From: Allobosea caraganae | GTDB lineage: Bacteria > Pseudomonadota > Alphaproteobacteria > Rhizobiales > Beijerinckiaceae | Assembly: GCF_003351345.1 (NCBI RefSeq) | Contig: NZ_QQTO01000034.1 | Location: forward strand, 62,001 to 126,000 | DNA: 64,000 nucleotides | Direction of reading: 5' to 3' | In this document: in pieces, positions 51,956 to 60,614 of the stretch | Position numbering within the stretch: position 1 is the stretch's first letter | Layout of the letters: each line of letters opens with the position of its first letter | Notes under the pieces: generated by a model | What the model was told of the DNA's origin: nothing | What the model saw: only the letters and a program-made list of their open reading frames with translations | Databases searched by the model: none | Program-made: the position numbers and the translations under genes

Positions 51956-52664
51956 ACTCCGCTGCCACGAGTGCAGGCTTCGCGGAGCCCTCGAGCAACC
52001 CCACCACCTCCTCCGTGCTCATCACATCGGCAAAGATCGTCATCATGTTAGCCAGCGTGGCGTTATGCTCGGCATCGGTGAAGGTCGCGGTGCCGTCGGA
52101 GACGAAGATCACCTTGTAGTTCATCATCATCGCGTCGCGCGCCGTCGACTCGCAGCAGACATTGGTCGCCGTTCCCGTGATGATCAGCGTGTCGACCCCG
52201 CGCGCCTGCAATTCCTTGTGCAGCCCGGACGAGCCGTCGACGAAGGCGCCGAAGCGGTATTTCAGCACCTTGAGGTCGTCCTCGGTGACCTCCAGCCCGG
52301 GCCAGACCTGATGGCCGAAGCTGCCCTCGGCGAAGGCGGCGTCCATGCGCTTGCGCCGCTCGGGGTTGGAGAAATAGGCGAACCAATTCGCCCAGGAGCT
52401 ATGCGTCTCCGCGTCGATCGTGTTCTGGATGAAGACGTTGAGCGCTCCGGCCTGCCGGCAGGCGGTGCTGATCGCATTCACATTGGGCACGATCTCGCGT
52501 GCGGTCGCGATCTCCGCCGGCTGGCCAGGCGCCATGAAGCCGTTCTGCAGGTCGACGACGATATGGGCCGTCTTGGCCGGATCGATGCGGTCGAACAGAT
52601 GGATGCGGCCGCGCCGCTCCATCGCGCGCTGCGTGGCGTAGGCGGGAATCTCGATCTTGTGCAT
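51954..52664 (-). CDS. Isochorismatase-like cysteine hydrolase 2
   Basis: 236 aa from the ATG at 52664 (SD AGGAGAG); the frame continues to 52721 without an SD. Paralogue of the protein at 43628: both start MHK[VI]EIP, with Asp38 (IVVDLQNGFM), Lys135 (DLKVLKYRFG) and Cys170 (TNVCCESTARDAMM) in identical positions. Differences cluster between residues 85 and 130, the likely substrate-specificity loop (WANWFAYFSNPERRKRM versus the SWSHMHAMSS region). Probably hydrolyses a related carbamoyl/ureido compound. Divergent from the importer operon. Confidence 0.92.
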   Translation of the reverse strand: MHKIEIPAYATQRAMERRGRIHLFDRIDPAKTAHIVVDLQNGFMAPGQPAEIATAREIVPNVNAISTACRQAGALNVFIQNTIDAETHSSWANWFAYFSNPERRKRMDAAFAEGSFGHQVWPGLEVTEDDLKVLKYRFGAFVDGSSGLHKELQARGVDTLIITGTATNVCCESTARDAMMMNYKVIFVSDGTATFTDAEHNATLANMMTIFADVMSTEEVVGLLEGSAKPALVAAE

Positions 52665-52743
52665 CGCTCTCTCCTGTTGCTGGGCAGGAAAAGGGCAAGC
52701 AAGCGATACGCCAATCGCCATCCAAAAATTGGCGTAAGCTCAT

Positions 52744-52828
52744 ATTGTATGCATTTAGGCTAAACGCGCGGCGGTCGACCGCGATTTTTCGCGGTGTTTA
52801 TGCTGGCATAGGCTTTGCAAGTATCCAA
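52744..52828. promoter_or_regulatory. Island-type operator half-sites in the hydrolase 2/importer divergent promoter
   Basis: ATTGTATGCA (52744-52753) and AAGTATCCA (52819-52827) resemble the two halves of AATTGTATCCA. They lie in the 195-bp gap between the divergent hydrolase and importer genes, about 75 bp apart like the pair at 49813/49886. Confidence 0.45.
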
Positions 52829-52859
52829 ACGGCTCTCTTGTCGAATGGATGACGCTCGC

Positions 52860-53792
52860 ATGTTCCTCTTCGCCACGCGCCGCTTGTTCCAGGCCTTGCC
52901 GATCCTGCTCGGGGTCTCGCTCGTCGTCTTCGGGCTGCTCCAGATCGTGCCCGGCAACCCGATCGATCTCCTGCTCCCGCCCGAAGCCTCGCCCGACATG
53001 ATCGCGCAGATGAAGGCCGAGTTCGGCTTCGACAAGCCGCTCTACATTCAATATTTCAACTGGCTGCTGCGGGCGCTGAGCGGCAATTTCGGCAACTCGA
53101 TCTTCTCCGGCCAGCCGGTCAACGCCGAGGTCGCGGTCGCCCTCAAGAACACGCTTTATCTGGCGCTGCCTGCCGCCGTGCTCGGCTTCTCGCTGGGCAT
53201 CCTGCTCGGCATGCTCGCCGCCTTCAACTCCGGCCATTGGCTCGACAAGCTGTTCTCGGCGCTCGCCATCGCCGGCGTCAGCCTGCCGCATTACTGGTTC
53301 GCCATCATCATGGTCGTCATCTTCTCGGTTACGCTGAACGTGCTGCCGGCGCAGGGCATGGGTGAGGGCTCGCTCGCCGAGCAGATCCCCTTCCTGATCC
53401 TGCCGGTGATCACGCTCTCGCTGATCCCGATGGGCGTCGTCGCCCGGCTGGTGCGGGCCACCGTGCTCGACATCCGCAGCCAGGACTTCGTCGGCGCGCT
53501 CGAGGCCAAGGGCCTGGGCAAGCGCCGCATCCTCTATCACGTCGCCAAGAACGCGGCGCCGCCGGTGCTGGCGATCATGGGCCTGCAATTCGGCTACCTG
53601 CTCGGCGGCTCGATCCTGGTCGAGACCGTGTTCAACTGGCCGGGCTCCGGCAACCTGCTCAACCTCGCGATCTTCCGCCGCGACATCCCGGTGCTGCAGG
53701 GCACGATCCTCGTGCTCGCCTTCTTCTTCGTACTGCTCAACCTCGCCGTCGACATCGCCCAGGCGATGATCGACCCCCGCATTCGCCGCTGA
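52860..53792 (+). CDS. Dipeptide-type ABC permease (DppB class)
   Basis: 310 aa from the ATG at 52860; no clear SD exists, and an ATG at 52845 is an alternative. Helix 1 is LFQALPILLGVSLVVFGLLQ followed by PGNPIDLL, the DppB signature. The coupling loop is DFVGALEAKGLGKRRILYHV. Six predicted helices, ending DIAQAMIDPRIRR. First gene of a five-gene importer operon (permease, permease, two ATPases, binding protein). Confidence 0.93.
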   Translation: MFLFATRRLFQALPILLGVSLVVFGLLQIVPGNPIDLLLPPEASPDMIAQMKAEFGFDKPLYIQYFNWLLRALSGNFGNSIFSGQPVNAEVAVALKNTLYLALPAAVLGFSLGILLGMLAAFNSGHWLDKLFSALAIAGVSLPHYWFAIIMVVIFSVTLNVLPAQGMGEGSLAEQIPFLILPVITLSLIPMGVVARLVRATVLDIRSQDFVGALEAKGLGKRRILYHVAKNAAPPVLAIMGLQFGYLLGGSILVETVFNWPGSGNLLNLAIFRRDIPVLQGTILVLAFFFVLLNLAVDIAQAMIDPRIRR

Positions 53793-53808
53793 CGGAGCCT
53801 GCGCTCTC

Positions 53809-54756
53809 ATGACGAACGTGCCCGCATTCGCCCAGGCGCAGGGGTCCCAGACCCAGGCGGCCCAAGTCCCAATCGGTAACGCAGACATTCGAAAACCTGT
53901 TGTCGAGGCGAGCCAGGGCTACTGGCGCTCCGTCTGGGGCCGGCTCAAGCGCGACAAGGTGACGATGACCGTCACCGTCATCCTGGCCCTGATCGTCCTG
54001 ATGGCGATCTTCGCGCCCTATGTCACCGTTTACGATCCTTATGCCGGCGGCATCATGCGCCGCCTGAAGCCGATCGGCACGCCCGGCCACTGGCTCGGTA
54101 CCGATGAGACCGGGCGCGACATGTGGAGCCGCCTCGCCTATGGCGCGCGCCTCTCGCTGCTGACGGGCATCCTGCCGGTCGCCGTGGCGCTCGGGGTCGG
54201 CGGCCTGCTCGGCGTTATTGCCGGTTATGCCGGCGGCATCGTCAACACGCTGATCATGCGCACGATGGACGTGTTCTACGCCTTCCCGTCGATCCTGCTC
54301 GCCATCGCCATTTGCGGCATGCTCGGCAGCGGCATGACGAACGCGATCCTGGCGCTCTCCATCGTCTTCATCCCGCCGATGGTGCGCATCTCCGAGAGCG
54401 TCACGACGCAGGTGCGCACGCTCGACTTCGTCGACGCGGCCCGCGCCAGCGGCACCACGACCTCGCAGATCATCCGCCACCACATCCTCAACAACGTCAT
54501 GGGCACGATCATCGTCTACGCGACGAGCCTGATCTCGATCTCGATCGTGCTCTCGGCCGGCCTCAGCTTCCTCGGCCTAGGCGCCAAGCCGCCCCAGGCG
54601 GAATGGGGGCTGATGCTGACCTCGCTGCGCCAGGCGATCTACGTGCAGCCGCTCGTCGCGGCGCTGCCCGGCTTCATGATCTTCATCACCTCGATGTGCT
54701 TCAACCTCATGAGCGACGGCTTCCGCGGCGCCATGGACATCAAACTCAACAAATGA
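53809..54756 (+). CDS. Dipeptide-type ABC permease (DppC class)
   Basis: 315 aa, 16 bp after the first permease. A ~45-residue cytoplasmic N-terminal stretch rich in Gln/Ala precedes helix 1 (TMTVTVILALIVLMAIFAPY). GTDETGRDMWSRLAYGARLS is the OppC/DppC hallmark; the coupling loop is DFVDAARASGTTTSQIIRHH. Ends MSDGFRGAMDIKLNK. Pairs with the upstream permease to form the membrane channel. Confidence 0.93.
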   Translation: MTNVPAFAQAQGSQTQAAQVPIGNADIRKPVVEASQGYWRSVWGRLKRDKVTMTVTVILALIVLMAIFAPYVTVYDPYAGGIMRRLKPIGTPGHWLGTDETGRDMWSRLAYGARLSLLTGILPVAVALGVGGLLGVIAGYAGGIVNTLIMRTMDVFYAFPSILLAIAICGMLGSGMTNAILALSIVFIPPMVRISESVTTQVRTLDFVDAARASGTTTSQIIRHHILNNVMGTIIVYATSLISISIVLSAGLSFLGLGAKPPQAEWGLMLTSLRQAIYVQPLVAALPGFMIFITSMCFNLMSDGFRGAMDIKLNK

Positions 54757-54767
54757 GGGAGAGAGCC

Positions 54768-55850
54768 ATGTCCACGCCCGCGCCTTACAAAGTCTACATG
54801 CCGCCGGTCCCCGAGGAGATCCGCGGCGGCAAGGCCCAGCCCCTCCTGATCGTCGACAAGCTGCGAAAATACTTTCCCGTCCGCGGCGGCGTGCTCAACC
54901 GCGTCACCGCGATGGTCAAGGCGGTCGACGACGTCACCTTCGAGGTCCAGAAGGGCGAGGTGCTCGGCATCGTCGGCGAGTCCGGCTGCGGCAAGTCGAC
55001 CACCGCCCGCCTCGTCATGCAGCTGATCAAGCCGGATGCCGGCACGCTGGTCTATGACGGCGATCCCGTCGGTGCCTTCCGCGGCATCTCGGTCTCGGCC
55101 TTGCGCCGCAAGGTCCAGATGGTCTTCCAGGAGAGTTTTGCCTCGCTCAACCCGCGGCTCTCGATCTCGGATTCGATCTCCTACGCCCCCAAGATGCACG
55201 GCACGCCGCGCGCCGAGGCCGACGAGCGGACCGAGCGGCTGCTGCGCGACGTCGGGCTCAACCCGGCGCAGTTCGCCAGGCGCTATCCGCACGAACTCTC
55301 CGGCGGCCAGCGCCAGCGCGTCAACATCGCGCGTGCGCTCGCGCTCGAGCCGAAGCTGCTGATCCTCGACGAGTCCGTCTCGGCGCTGGACAAGTCGGTC
55401 GAGGCGCAGGTGTTGAACCTGCTGGTCGAGCTCAAGCAGAAGCGCGACCTCACCTACATGTTCATCAGCCACGACCTCAACGTGGTCGAGTTCATCTCCG
55501 ACCGCGTGCTGGTGATGTATCTCGGCAAGGTCGTCGAGACCGGGCCGGTCGACGAGATCTACCGCAACCCGCGCCACCCCTACACCAAGGCGCTGCTGCG
55601 CTCGAAGCCGAGCTTCGACCCGGCGCATCGCACCACCGAGATGCCGCTGACCGGCGATCCGCCGAGCCCGCTCAACCCGCCCTCCGGCTGCCGCTTCCGC
55701 ACCCGCTGCGCCTTCGCCGAGAGCGTCTGCGCCGCCAAGGTGCCCGAGCTCGCGGCGACGCCGGATTCGCCGCCACAGCACGAGGTCTCCTGCCACATGT
55801 TCGTGGCCGGCTCCGGCCATAGCCGCGCCATCTCGGGAGGGCTGTCGTGA
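54768..55850 (+). CDS. Dipeptide-type ABC ATPase (DppF/OppF class)
   Basis: 360 aa, ATG at 54768 with SD GAGGGAGAG. Walker A GESGCGKST, Q-loop MVFQESFASLNPR, signature LSGGQRQRVNIARAL, Walker B LLILDESVSALD (Ser in place of the more common Pro), switch His FISHDLNV. The C-terminal oligopeptide-transporter domain has a four-Cys [4Fe-4S]-type pattern (SGCRFRTRCAFAESVC, later SC). Twelve bp follow the permease. The next ATPase starts within its stop codon region. Confidence 0.94.
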   Translation: MSTPAPYKVYMPPVPEEIRGGKAQPLLIVDKLRKYFPVRGGVLNRVTAMVKAVDDVTFEVQKGEVLGIVGESGCGKSTTARLVMQLIKPDAGTLVYDGDPVGAFRGISVSALRRKVQMVFQESFASLNPRLSISDSISYAPKMHGTPRAEADERTERLLRDVGLNPAQFARRYPHELSGGQRQRVNIARALALEPKLLILDESVSALDKSVEAQVLNLLVELKQKRDLTYMFISHDLNVVEFISDRVLVMYLGKVVETGPVDEIYRNPRHPYTKALLRSKPSFDPAHRTTEMPLTGDPPSPLNPPSGCRFRTRCAFAESVCAAKVPELAATPDSPPQHEVSCHMFVAGSGHSRAISGGLS

Positions 55851-56842
55851 TGGCTCAGGCTGCGCAGACACCCATCGTCGACGTCCGCGACCTCAAGGTC
55901 GAGTTCAGGCGGCGCGAGCAATCCGTCGCCGCGGTCAACGGCGTCACCTTCTCGCTGATGCCGGGCGAGGTCCTGACCATTTTGGGCGAATCCGGCTCGG
56001 GCAAGAGCGTCACGCTCAAGGCGCTGATGGGCCTGGTGCCGGATTACGCCCATGTCTCCGGCACGGCGCTGGTCGCCGGCAAGGACGTCGTCGGCATGTC
56101 CAAGGACGAGCTGCGCAAGATCCGCGGCCCGGTCGTCTCGATGATCTTCCAGGAGCCGATGACGGCGCTCGATCCCGTCTTCACCATCGGCGACCAGATC
56201 GCCGAGATCATCAGGACGCATGAGGGCCTCAGCCATCGCGCCGCGATGAAGCGCGCGCTCGAACTGCTGGAGATGGTCTCGATCCCCTCCGCAGCGCGGC
56301 GGCTCAAGAACTACCCGCACGAGATGTCGGGCGGCATGCGCCAGCGCGCCATGATCGCGATGGCGCTCGCCTGCCGGCCGAGCGTGCTGCTCGCCGACGA
56401 GCCGACCACGGCGCTCGACGTCACCGTGCAGATCCAGATCCTGCTGCTGCTGCGCCAGATCCAGAAGGAGATGGGCATGGCGGTGGTCTTCGTCACCCAT
56501 GATGTCGGCGTCGCCGCCGAGATCTCCGATCAGGTCGCGGTGATGTATGCCGGCCGCCTGGTCGAGACCGGCACGGTCTACGAGGTGCTGAGCGAGCGCT
56601 CCCATCCCTATACCGAGGGCCTGCTCTCCTCGACCGTGCATGGCGGCATGAAGGGACAGCCGCTCGACATGATCCGCGGCCAGCCGCCGAACCTCGCGGC
56701 GCTGCCGCCCGGTTGCTCCTTCGCGCCCCGTTGCAATCAGGCGGCCGAGAGCTGCCACCGCGTCGACGCGCCCTCCGTCACGCTCGGCCCCGGCCGCCTC
56801 GTGCGCTGCATCCGCGCCCAGCCGCTGCTCGCAGCCGAATAG
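55847..56842 (+). CDS. Dipeptide-type ABC ATPase (DppD/OppD class)
   Basis: 331 aa. GTG at 55847 (SD GGGAGGG, spacing 6, 4-bp overlap with the previous gene) or ATG at 55850 are both possible. Walker A GESGSGKSV, where the last position is Val rather than the usual Thr/Ser, Q-loop MIFQEPMTALDPV, signature MSGGMRQRAMIAMAL, Walker B VLLADEPTTALD, switch VTHDVGV. The C-terminal domain PGCSFAPRCNQAAESC carries Cys ligands for a possible cluster. Forms a heterodimer with the upstream ATPase. Confidence 0.94.
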   Translation: MMAQAAQTPIVDVRDLKVEFRRREQSVAAVNGVTFSLMPGEVLTILGESGSGKSVTLKALMGLVPDYAHVSGTALVAGKDVVGMSKDELRKIRGPVVSMIFQEPMTALDPVFTIGDQIAEIIRTHEGLSHRAAMKRALELLEMVSIPSAARRLKNYPHEMSGGMRQRAMIAMALACRPSVLLADEPTTALDVTVQIQILLLLRQIQKEMGMAVVFVTHDVGVAAEISDQVAVMYAGRLVETGTVYEVLSERSHPYTEGLLSSTVHGGMKGQPLDMIRGQPPNLAALPPGCSFAPRCNQAAESCHRVDAPSVTLGPGRLVRCIRAQPLLAAE

Positions 56843-56890
56843 CCCTTTCGCCCGTCCGTCCCTGTCCGCCAGTCAAGGAGTTCCGAGCCC

Positions 56891-58495
56891 ATGTCCCGTT
56901 TCACGAAATTCGCCTTTGTGGCCGCGCTCGCCGCGGTAGGGCTTGGCTTGAGCGGGCCCAGCGTCCAGGCCCAGACGCTGCGCATCGCCATGACCGCCTC
57001 GGACATCCCGACGGTCGGCGGCATCCCGGACAATGGCAGCGAGGGTTATCGCTTCACCGGCTTCCCGGTCTACGACGCGCTGGTCAACTGGGACTTCAGC
57101 AAGACCGACCAGCCGGCCGACCTGACGCCCGGCCTTGCCACCGAATGGAAGGCCGATCCGGAAGAGCCGCGCAAATGGATCTTCAAGCTGCGCAAGGGCG
57201 TGAAGTTCCATGACGGGACGGACTTCACCGCCGATGCCGCTATGTGGAATTTCGACCGCATCTTCAACGACAAGGCCGCGAATTACGACAGCGCCCAGGC
57301 GGCGATCGTGCGCGTCTCGCTGCCGATGCTGGAGAAATACGAGAAGCTCGACGACGACACGCTCGTGCTCTGGACCAAGAAGCCGTTCAGCCCGTTTCCC
57401 TATCTGATCACCCGCGTGCTCTTCGTCAGTCCCACGCAATTCGCCAAGGTCGGCGGCAAATGGGTCGATTTCGGCAAGCAGCCAGCCGGCACCGGCCCGT
57501 TCAAGGTCACCAAGGTGACGCAGCGCGTCTCGATCGAGATGGCGCGCAACGAGGATTACTGGGACAAGGCCCGCGTGCCGAAGCTGGAGAAGCTCGTGCT
57601 CGTGCCGATGCCGGAGGCGACGACGCGCCTCGCCGCCTTGCGCTCGGGTCAGGTCGACTGGATCGAGGTGCCGCCGCCGGACGCGATCCCCTCGCTGAAA
57701 TCGGCCGGCTTTCAGATCAGCCTGAAGCCTTATCCGCATCTCTGGCCCTGGGTGCTCAGCGTCGCCGACAACTCGCCCTTCAAGGACAAGCGCGTCCGCC
57801 AGGCGCTGAACTATGCCATCGACCGCGACGGGCTGGTCGCCCTGCTCAACGGCACGGCCAAGCCCGCGACCGGCTTCTACGACCCGACCTATCCCGCCTT
57901 TGGCAAGCCGAAGACGACCTATAACTTCGATCCCGCCAAGGCGAAGGCGCTGCTCAAGGAGGCCGGCTTCGGCCCGGACAAGCCGGTCAAGGCCAAGATC
58001 ATGATCTCGACCTCGGGCTCGGGCCAGATGATGCCGATCCCGATGAACGAGTTCCTCCAGCAGAACCTCAAGGAGGCCGGCTTCGACATCGAGTACAATG
58101 TGGTCGACTGGGGCACGATGCTGGTCGCCTTCCGCAACCCGCCGACCGCGGCGATGTCGCAGGGCAGCCACGCCGTCAATATCAGCCTGCCCTTCAGCGA
58201 CCCGACCAATATCTACCGCTTCTTCCATTCCAGCGCGATGCCGCCGAACGGCTCGAACTGGGGCGTCACCAACGACCCGATCGTCGACAAGGCGCTGGAC
58301 GAGGCCTTCAACACCTTCGACCCCGCCAAGCGCGACGAACTGCTCGGCAAGGCCAACGCCCAGATCGTCGACGAGGCCTATTGGCTCTTCATCGTCCACG
58401 ACCTCAACCCGCGCGCCATGACCGCCAAGGTCAAGGGCTTCGTTCCGGCCCAGAGCTGGTTCCAGGACCTGACCCAGGTCACCGTGGTGAAGTAG
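56891..58495 (+). CDS. Dipeptide-type periplasmic binding protein 2
   Basis: 534 aa, SD AAGGAG. Signal peptide MSRFTKFAFVAALAAVGLGL, cleaved after VQA. Family 5 binding-protein blocks: ALVNWDFSKT, WIFKLRKGVKFHDGTDFTAD, PAGTGPFKVTKVTQRVSIEM, RLAALRSGQVDWIEVPPPDA, FDPAKAKALLKEAGFGPDKP. Last gene of the importer operon and clearly paralogous to the protein at 48135. In this setting the transported compound is probably a small amide or ureido compound processed by the amidases rather than a peptide (inference). Confidence 0.94.
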   Translation: MSRFTKFAFVAALAAVGLGLSGPSVQAQTLRIAMTASDIPTVGGIPDNGSEGYRFTGFPVYDALVNWDFSKTDQPADLTPGLATEWKADPEEPRKWIFKLRKGVKFHDGTDFTADAAMWNFDRIFNDKAANYDSAQAAIVRVSLPMLEKYEKLDDDTLVLWTKKPFSPFPYLITRVLFVSPTQFAKVGGKWVDFGKQPAGTGPFKVTKVTQRVSIEMARNEDYWDKARVPKLEKLVLVPMPEATTRLAALRSGQVDWIEVPPPDAIPSLKSAGFQISLKPYPHLWPWVLSVADNSPFKDKRVRQALNYAIDRDGLVALLNGTAKPATGFYDPTYPAFGKPKTTYNFDPAKAKALLKEAGFGPDKPVKAKIMISTSGSGQMMPIPMNEFLQQNLKEAGFDIEYNVVDWGTMLVAFRNPPTAAMSQGSHAVNISLPFSDPTNIYRFFHSSAMPPNGSNWGVTNDPIVDKALDEAFNTFDPAKRDELLGKANAQIVDEAYWLFIVHDLNPRAMTAKVKGFVPAQSWFQDLTQVTVVK

Positions 58496-58519
58496 CCGCT
58501 ATCGGCGGCAACCTCTCCG

Positions 58520-58626
58520 CGTCATCCCGGACAAGCCGCTTTAGCGGCGCCGCTCCGGGATCCATCGTAGGACGCTGAGTCTTATGATGGATCCCGGAGC
58601 TCCGCTTCGCTCCGTCCGGGATGACG
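58520..58626. repeat. Dispersed palindrome, family C, copy 2
   Basis: Begins CGTCATCCCGGACAAGCCGC and ends CTCCGTCCGGGATGACGG; inner GGATCCATC/GATGGATCC. Close to the copy at 40307-40415. It begins 25 bp after the importer operon stop. Confidence 0.88.
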
Positions 58627-58775
58627 GCTCGGATGTTTCATGCAGGAACCTGTGGCAGCCGCCATTTTCATTCCTGTGGCGAAGGCCGCCCTCCGACCAT
58701 CAATTCTGCCGCGAAGAACGCGCAATCCCGTCGAAATCGCAGGCCAGTCTCCCATGCCTGAGGCGGGAGGCCATC

Positions 58776-59312
58776 ATGTTTCATCTTGCATCCCTGGCAG
58801 CCGTGGCTGCTCTCGCGGCGACGCTCGTCATGCCCGCCGGCAATGCCTGGGCTCAAAGCATCGAGCCCGAGCAGGAGCAGGAAGAGGAGGGCTTGCGCCC
58901 GCCCGAGCCGGTGCCGCAGCAGGTGCCGCGCTATCGCGAGGCGCGGCCGGACGAGCCGGGCCTGCGCTACCGCCGCGTCGAGCCCGAGGCGGAGGCGCCG
59001 CGTCCCGCCGAGCCGGAAGGCGGCGTGCCGCGCTACGGCCAGGCCGAGCCCGAGGATGTGACGCCGCCGCGCTACCGGCAACCTGAGCCGGAAGAATCCG
59101 ACGAACTGGAGCCACGCTATCGCCGCGATCCGCTCGAGAGCATCACCACCGATGACGCCCTGCGCATCGCTCGCGGCGAGGGGCTGGCGCGGGTCGGCCG
59201 CGTTCGCGAGGGCCGGCGCGGCTGGGTCATCGTCGGCATCGACCGCAACGGCGACGACATGCGCATCGTCATCAACCGCAGCGGCGAGGTCGTCGACGTC
59301 CAGCGGGAGTAG
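58776..59312 (+). CDS. Periplasmic Pro/Glu/Arg-rich protein with C-terminal PepSY-like domain
   Basis: 178 aa from the ATG at 58776 (SD GGGAGG); the frame is open to 58584 through a repeat and has no SD there. Signal peptide MFHLASLAAVAALAATLVMP, cleaved near AWA-QS. Residues ~30-120 are low complexity, dominated by Pro, Glu and Arg, with the unit PRYR/LRYRR recurring five times (PRYREARPDEP, LRYRRVEPE, PRYGQAEPE, PRYRQPEPE, PRYRRDPLE). The last 55 residues (DALRIARGEGLARVGRVREG; GWVIVGIDRNGDDMRIVINR) resemble the PepSY fold, which binds and inhibits peptidases or senses envelope state. Function unknown. Confidence 0.75.
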   Translation: MFHLASLAAVAALAATLVMPAGNAWAQSIEPEQEQEEEGLRPPEPVPQQVPRYREARPDEPGLRYRRVEPEAEAPRPAEPEGGVPRYGQAEPEDVTPPRYRQPEPEESDELEPRYRRDPLESITTDDALRIARGEGLARVGRVREGRRGWVIVGIDRNGDDMRIVINRSGEVVDVQRE

Positions 59313-59345
59313 GGGCGCCCACGCTCCCCAACGCCGCCCATTCCC

Positions 59346-59477
59346 CCGTCATGGTCGGGCTTGTCCCGGTCATCCACGTCTTGCGACGCCGGTGGCAGGT
59401 TCCGACCTGCGTCAGCCAGCGTGGCCGATCGATCCGTGGCTAAGACGTGGGTGGTCGCCACAAGGGCGACCATGACG
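59346..59477. repeat. Dispersed palindrome, family B, copy 4
   Basis: Left CCGTCATGGTCGGGCTTGTC and right ACAAGGGCGACCATGACG, inner CCACGTCTT-like/AAGACGTGG pair. It holds a longer unpaired middle than copies 1-3. Fills the gap between two convergent genes. Confidence 0.8.
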
Positions 59478-59524
59478 TAGAGGAAAGCAGCAACGTTTAT
59501 GTGGGCTGGACGAACGAGAGCGCC

Positions 59525-60559
59525 CTAAGCCGCGTTCGCCTGCCGCCCGGCGTCGAGATAGCTCCGCTCGAAGGTCCCCATCACGGTCGCCACCATGTCG
59601 CGGGCGATGTGGAGCTGGTCCTCCTCGAAGGCGAGGGTACGAGGCGAGTTCAGCACGATCTCGTAGCTCGGGAAGTAGTCGACGAAGTCGAAGCGCCGGT
59701 AGAGTTCTTCCGCCACCGCCCGCAGCACCGATTTCGAGGCACTGTTGGCGACGATCACGTCGGCATCCTTGAAGGTCGCCCCCAGCGGCACCGGCGATAC
59801 CGTGACGATGAAGCGCATCTCCGGGTGGCAATGCTGGCGGATCATCGTCAGGATCGAGAGCATGTCGCTCAGCGTCGCCTCGTAGCCGTAGTCGACGAAG
59901 CGGAAGCGCTCGGGCATGCGCGAGAGCCAGACCGGGCCGGGATGCGTGTTCATCGCCAGCCCCGTCTCGGAATCGAGCCAGGTCTCGGTCAGGCCGAGCG
60001 TGAAGAAGCAGATGCGCGCCTGCTTGATCTGCGCTGTCGCCGCAGTGAGCTTCCTGCGGTTGGCCAGCGCGGTCTCCTTGTCGAGCAGCTTCAATCCGCT
60101 CGCATGCGGGTCGAACCACTGGTTCGGCGCCAGCTCGATCAGCCCCTCCTCGGGGTAGCTCTCGTTCATCAGCACGCGCTTCAGCTCATGCGCCATCGAG
60201 CGCACCGAGTACTTGTTGAGCGCGCCGCGGCTGAGCTCGCCGCGCGCCGCGCCGCCGCCGCGCCCGGTCTCCTCGTTCCAGGTCTCGAAATGCTCGGCCG
60301 GCACGCCATGGCCGTTGAGCAGCAGCAGCAGGCCGCGCGAGATCAGCACGTTCTCGACGCCGCGCGCGAAGCAGGAGCCCATGGTGAAGATCGGCCAGGA
60401 CGGCTCGATCTGGAATTTCGGCTTGTGATCGACCGAGAGGAAGCTGCCGGTGGTCAGCCGGTCCTTGGCCATGCGCTCGGGCTTGCCCGAGGTCCAGCCG
60501 CGCACCGGGTTGCCGCGCATGATGGAAAGCGCCGTGCCCGCGTCGTATTCGATCCGCAT
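59525..60559 (-). CDS. GSCFA-domain protein
   Basis: 344 aa. Contains the motif that names the domain, FTMGSCFARGVENVL (about residues 58-72), followed by GLTETWLDSETGL, and HIARDMVATVMGTFERSYLD near the end. GSCFA proteins are related to SGNH/GDSL-type esterases and are found in bacterial polysaccharide loci, where they may add or remove acyl groups; the Ser/Cys/Asp/His arrangement is visible but activity is unproven. Last gene of the minus-strand glycan operon, 55 bp after the glycosyltransferase. Confidence 0.85.
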   Translation of the reverse strand: MRIEYDAGTALSIMRGNPVRGWTSGKPERMAKDRLTTGSFLSVDHKPKFQIEPSWPIFTMGSCFARGVENVLISRGLLLLLNGHGVPAEHFETWNEETGRGGGAARGELSRGALNKYSVRSMAHELKRVLMNESYPEEGLIELAPNQWFDPHASGLKLLDKETALANRRKLTAATAQIKQARICFFTLGLTETWLDSETGLAMNTHPGPVWLSRMPERFRFVDYGYEATLSDMLSILTMIRQHCHPEMRFIVTVSPVPLGATFKDADVIVANSASKSVLRAVAEELYRRFDFVDYFPSYEIVLNSPRTLAFEEDQLHIARDMVATVMGTFERSYLDAGRQANAA

Positions 60560-60614
60560 CGTCTACTCCTGTCGCTACTGGCCGCCGGCGCCATTGCCGC
60601 GGACCTCCTCAGGT

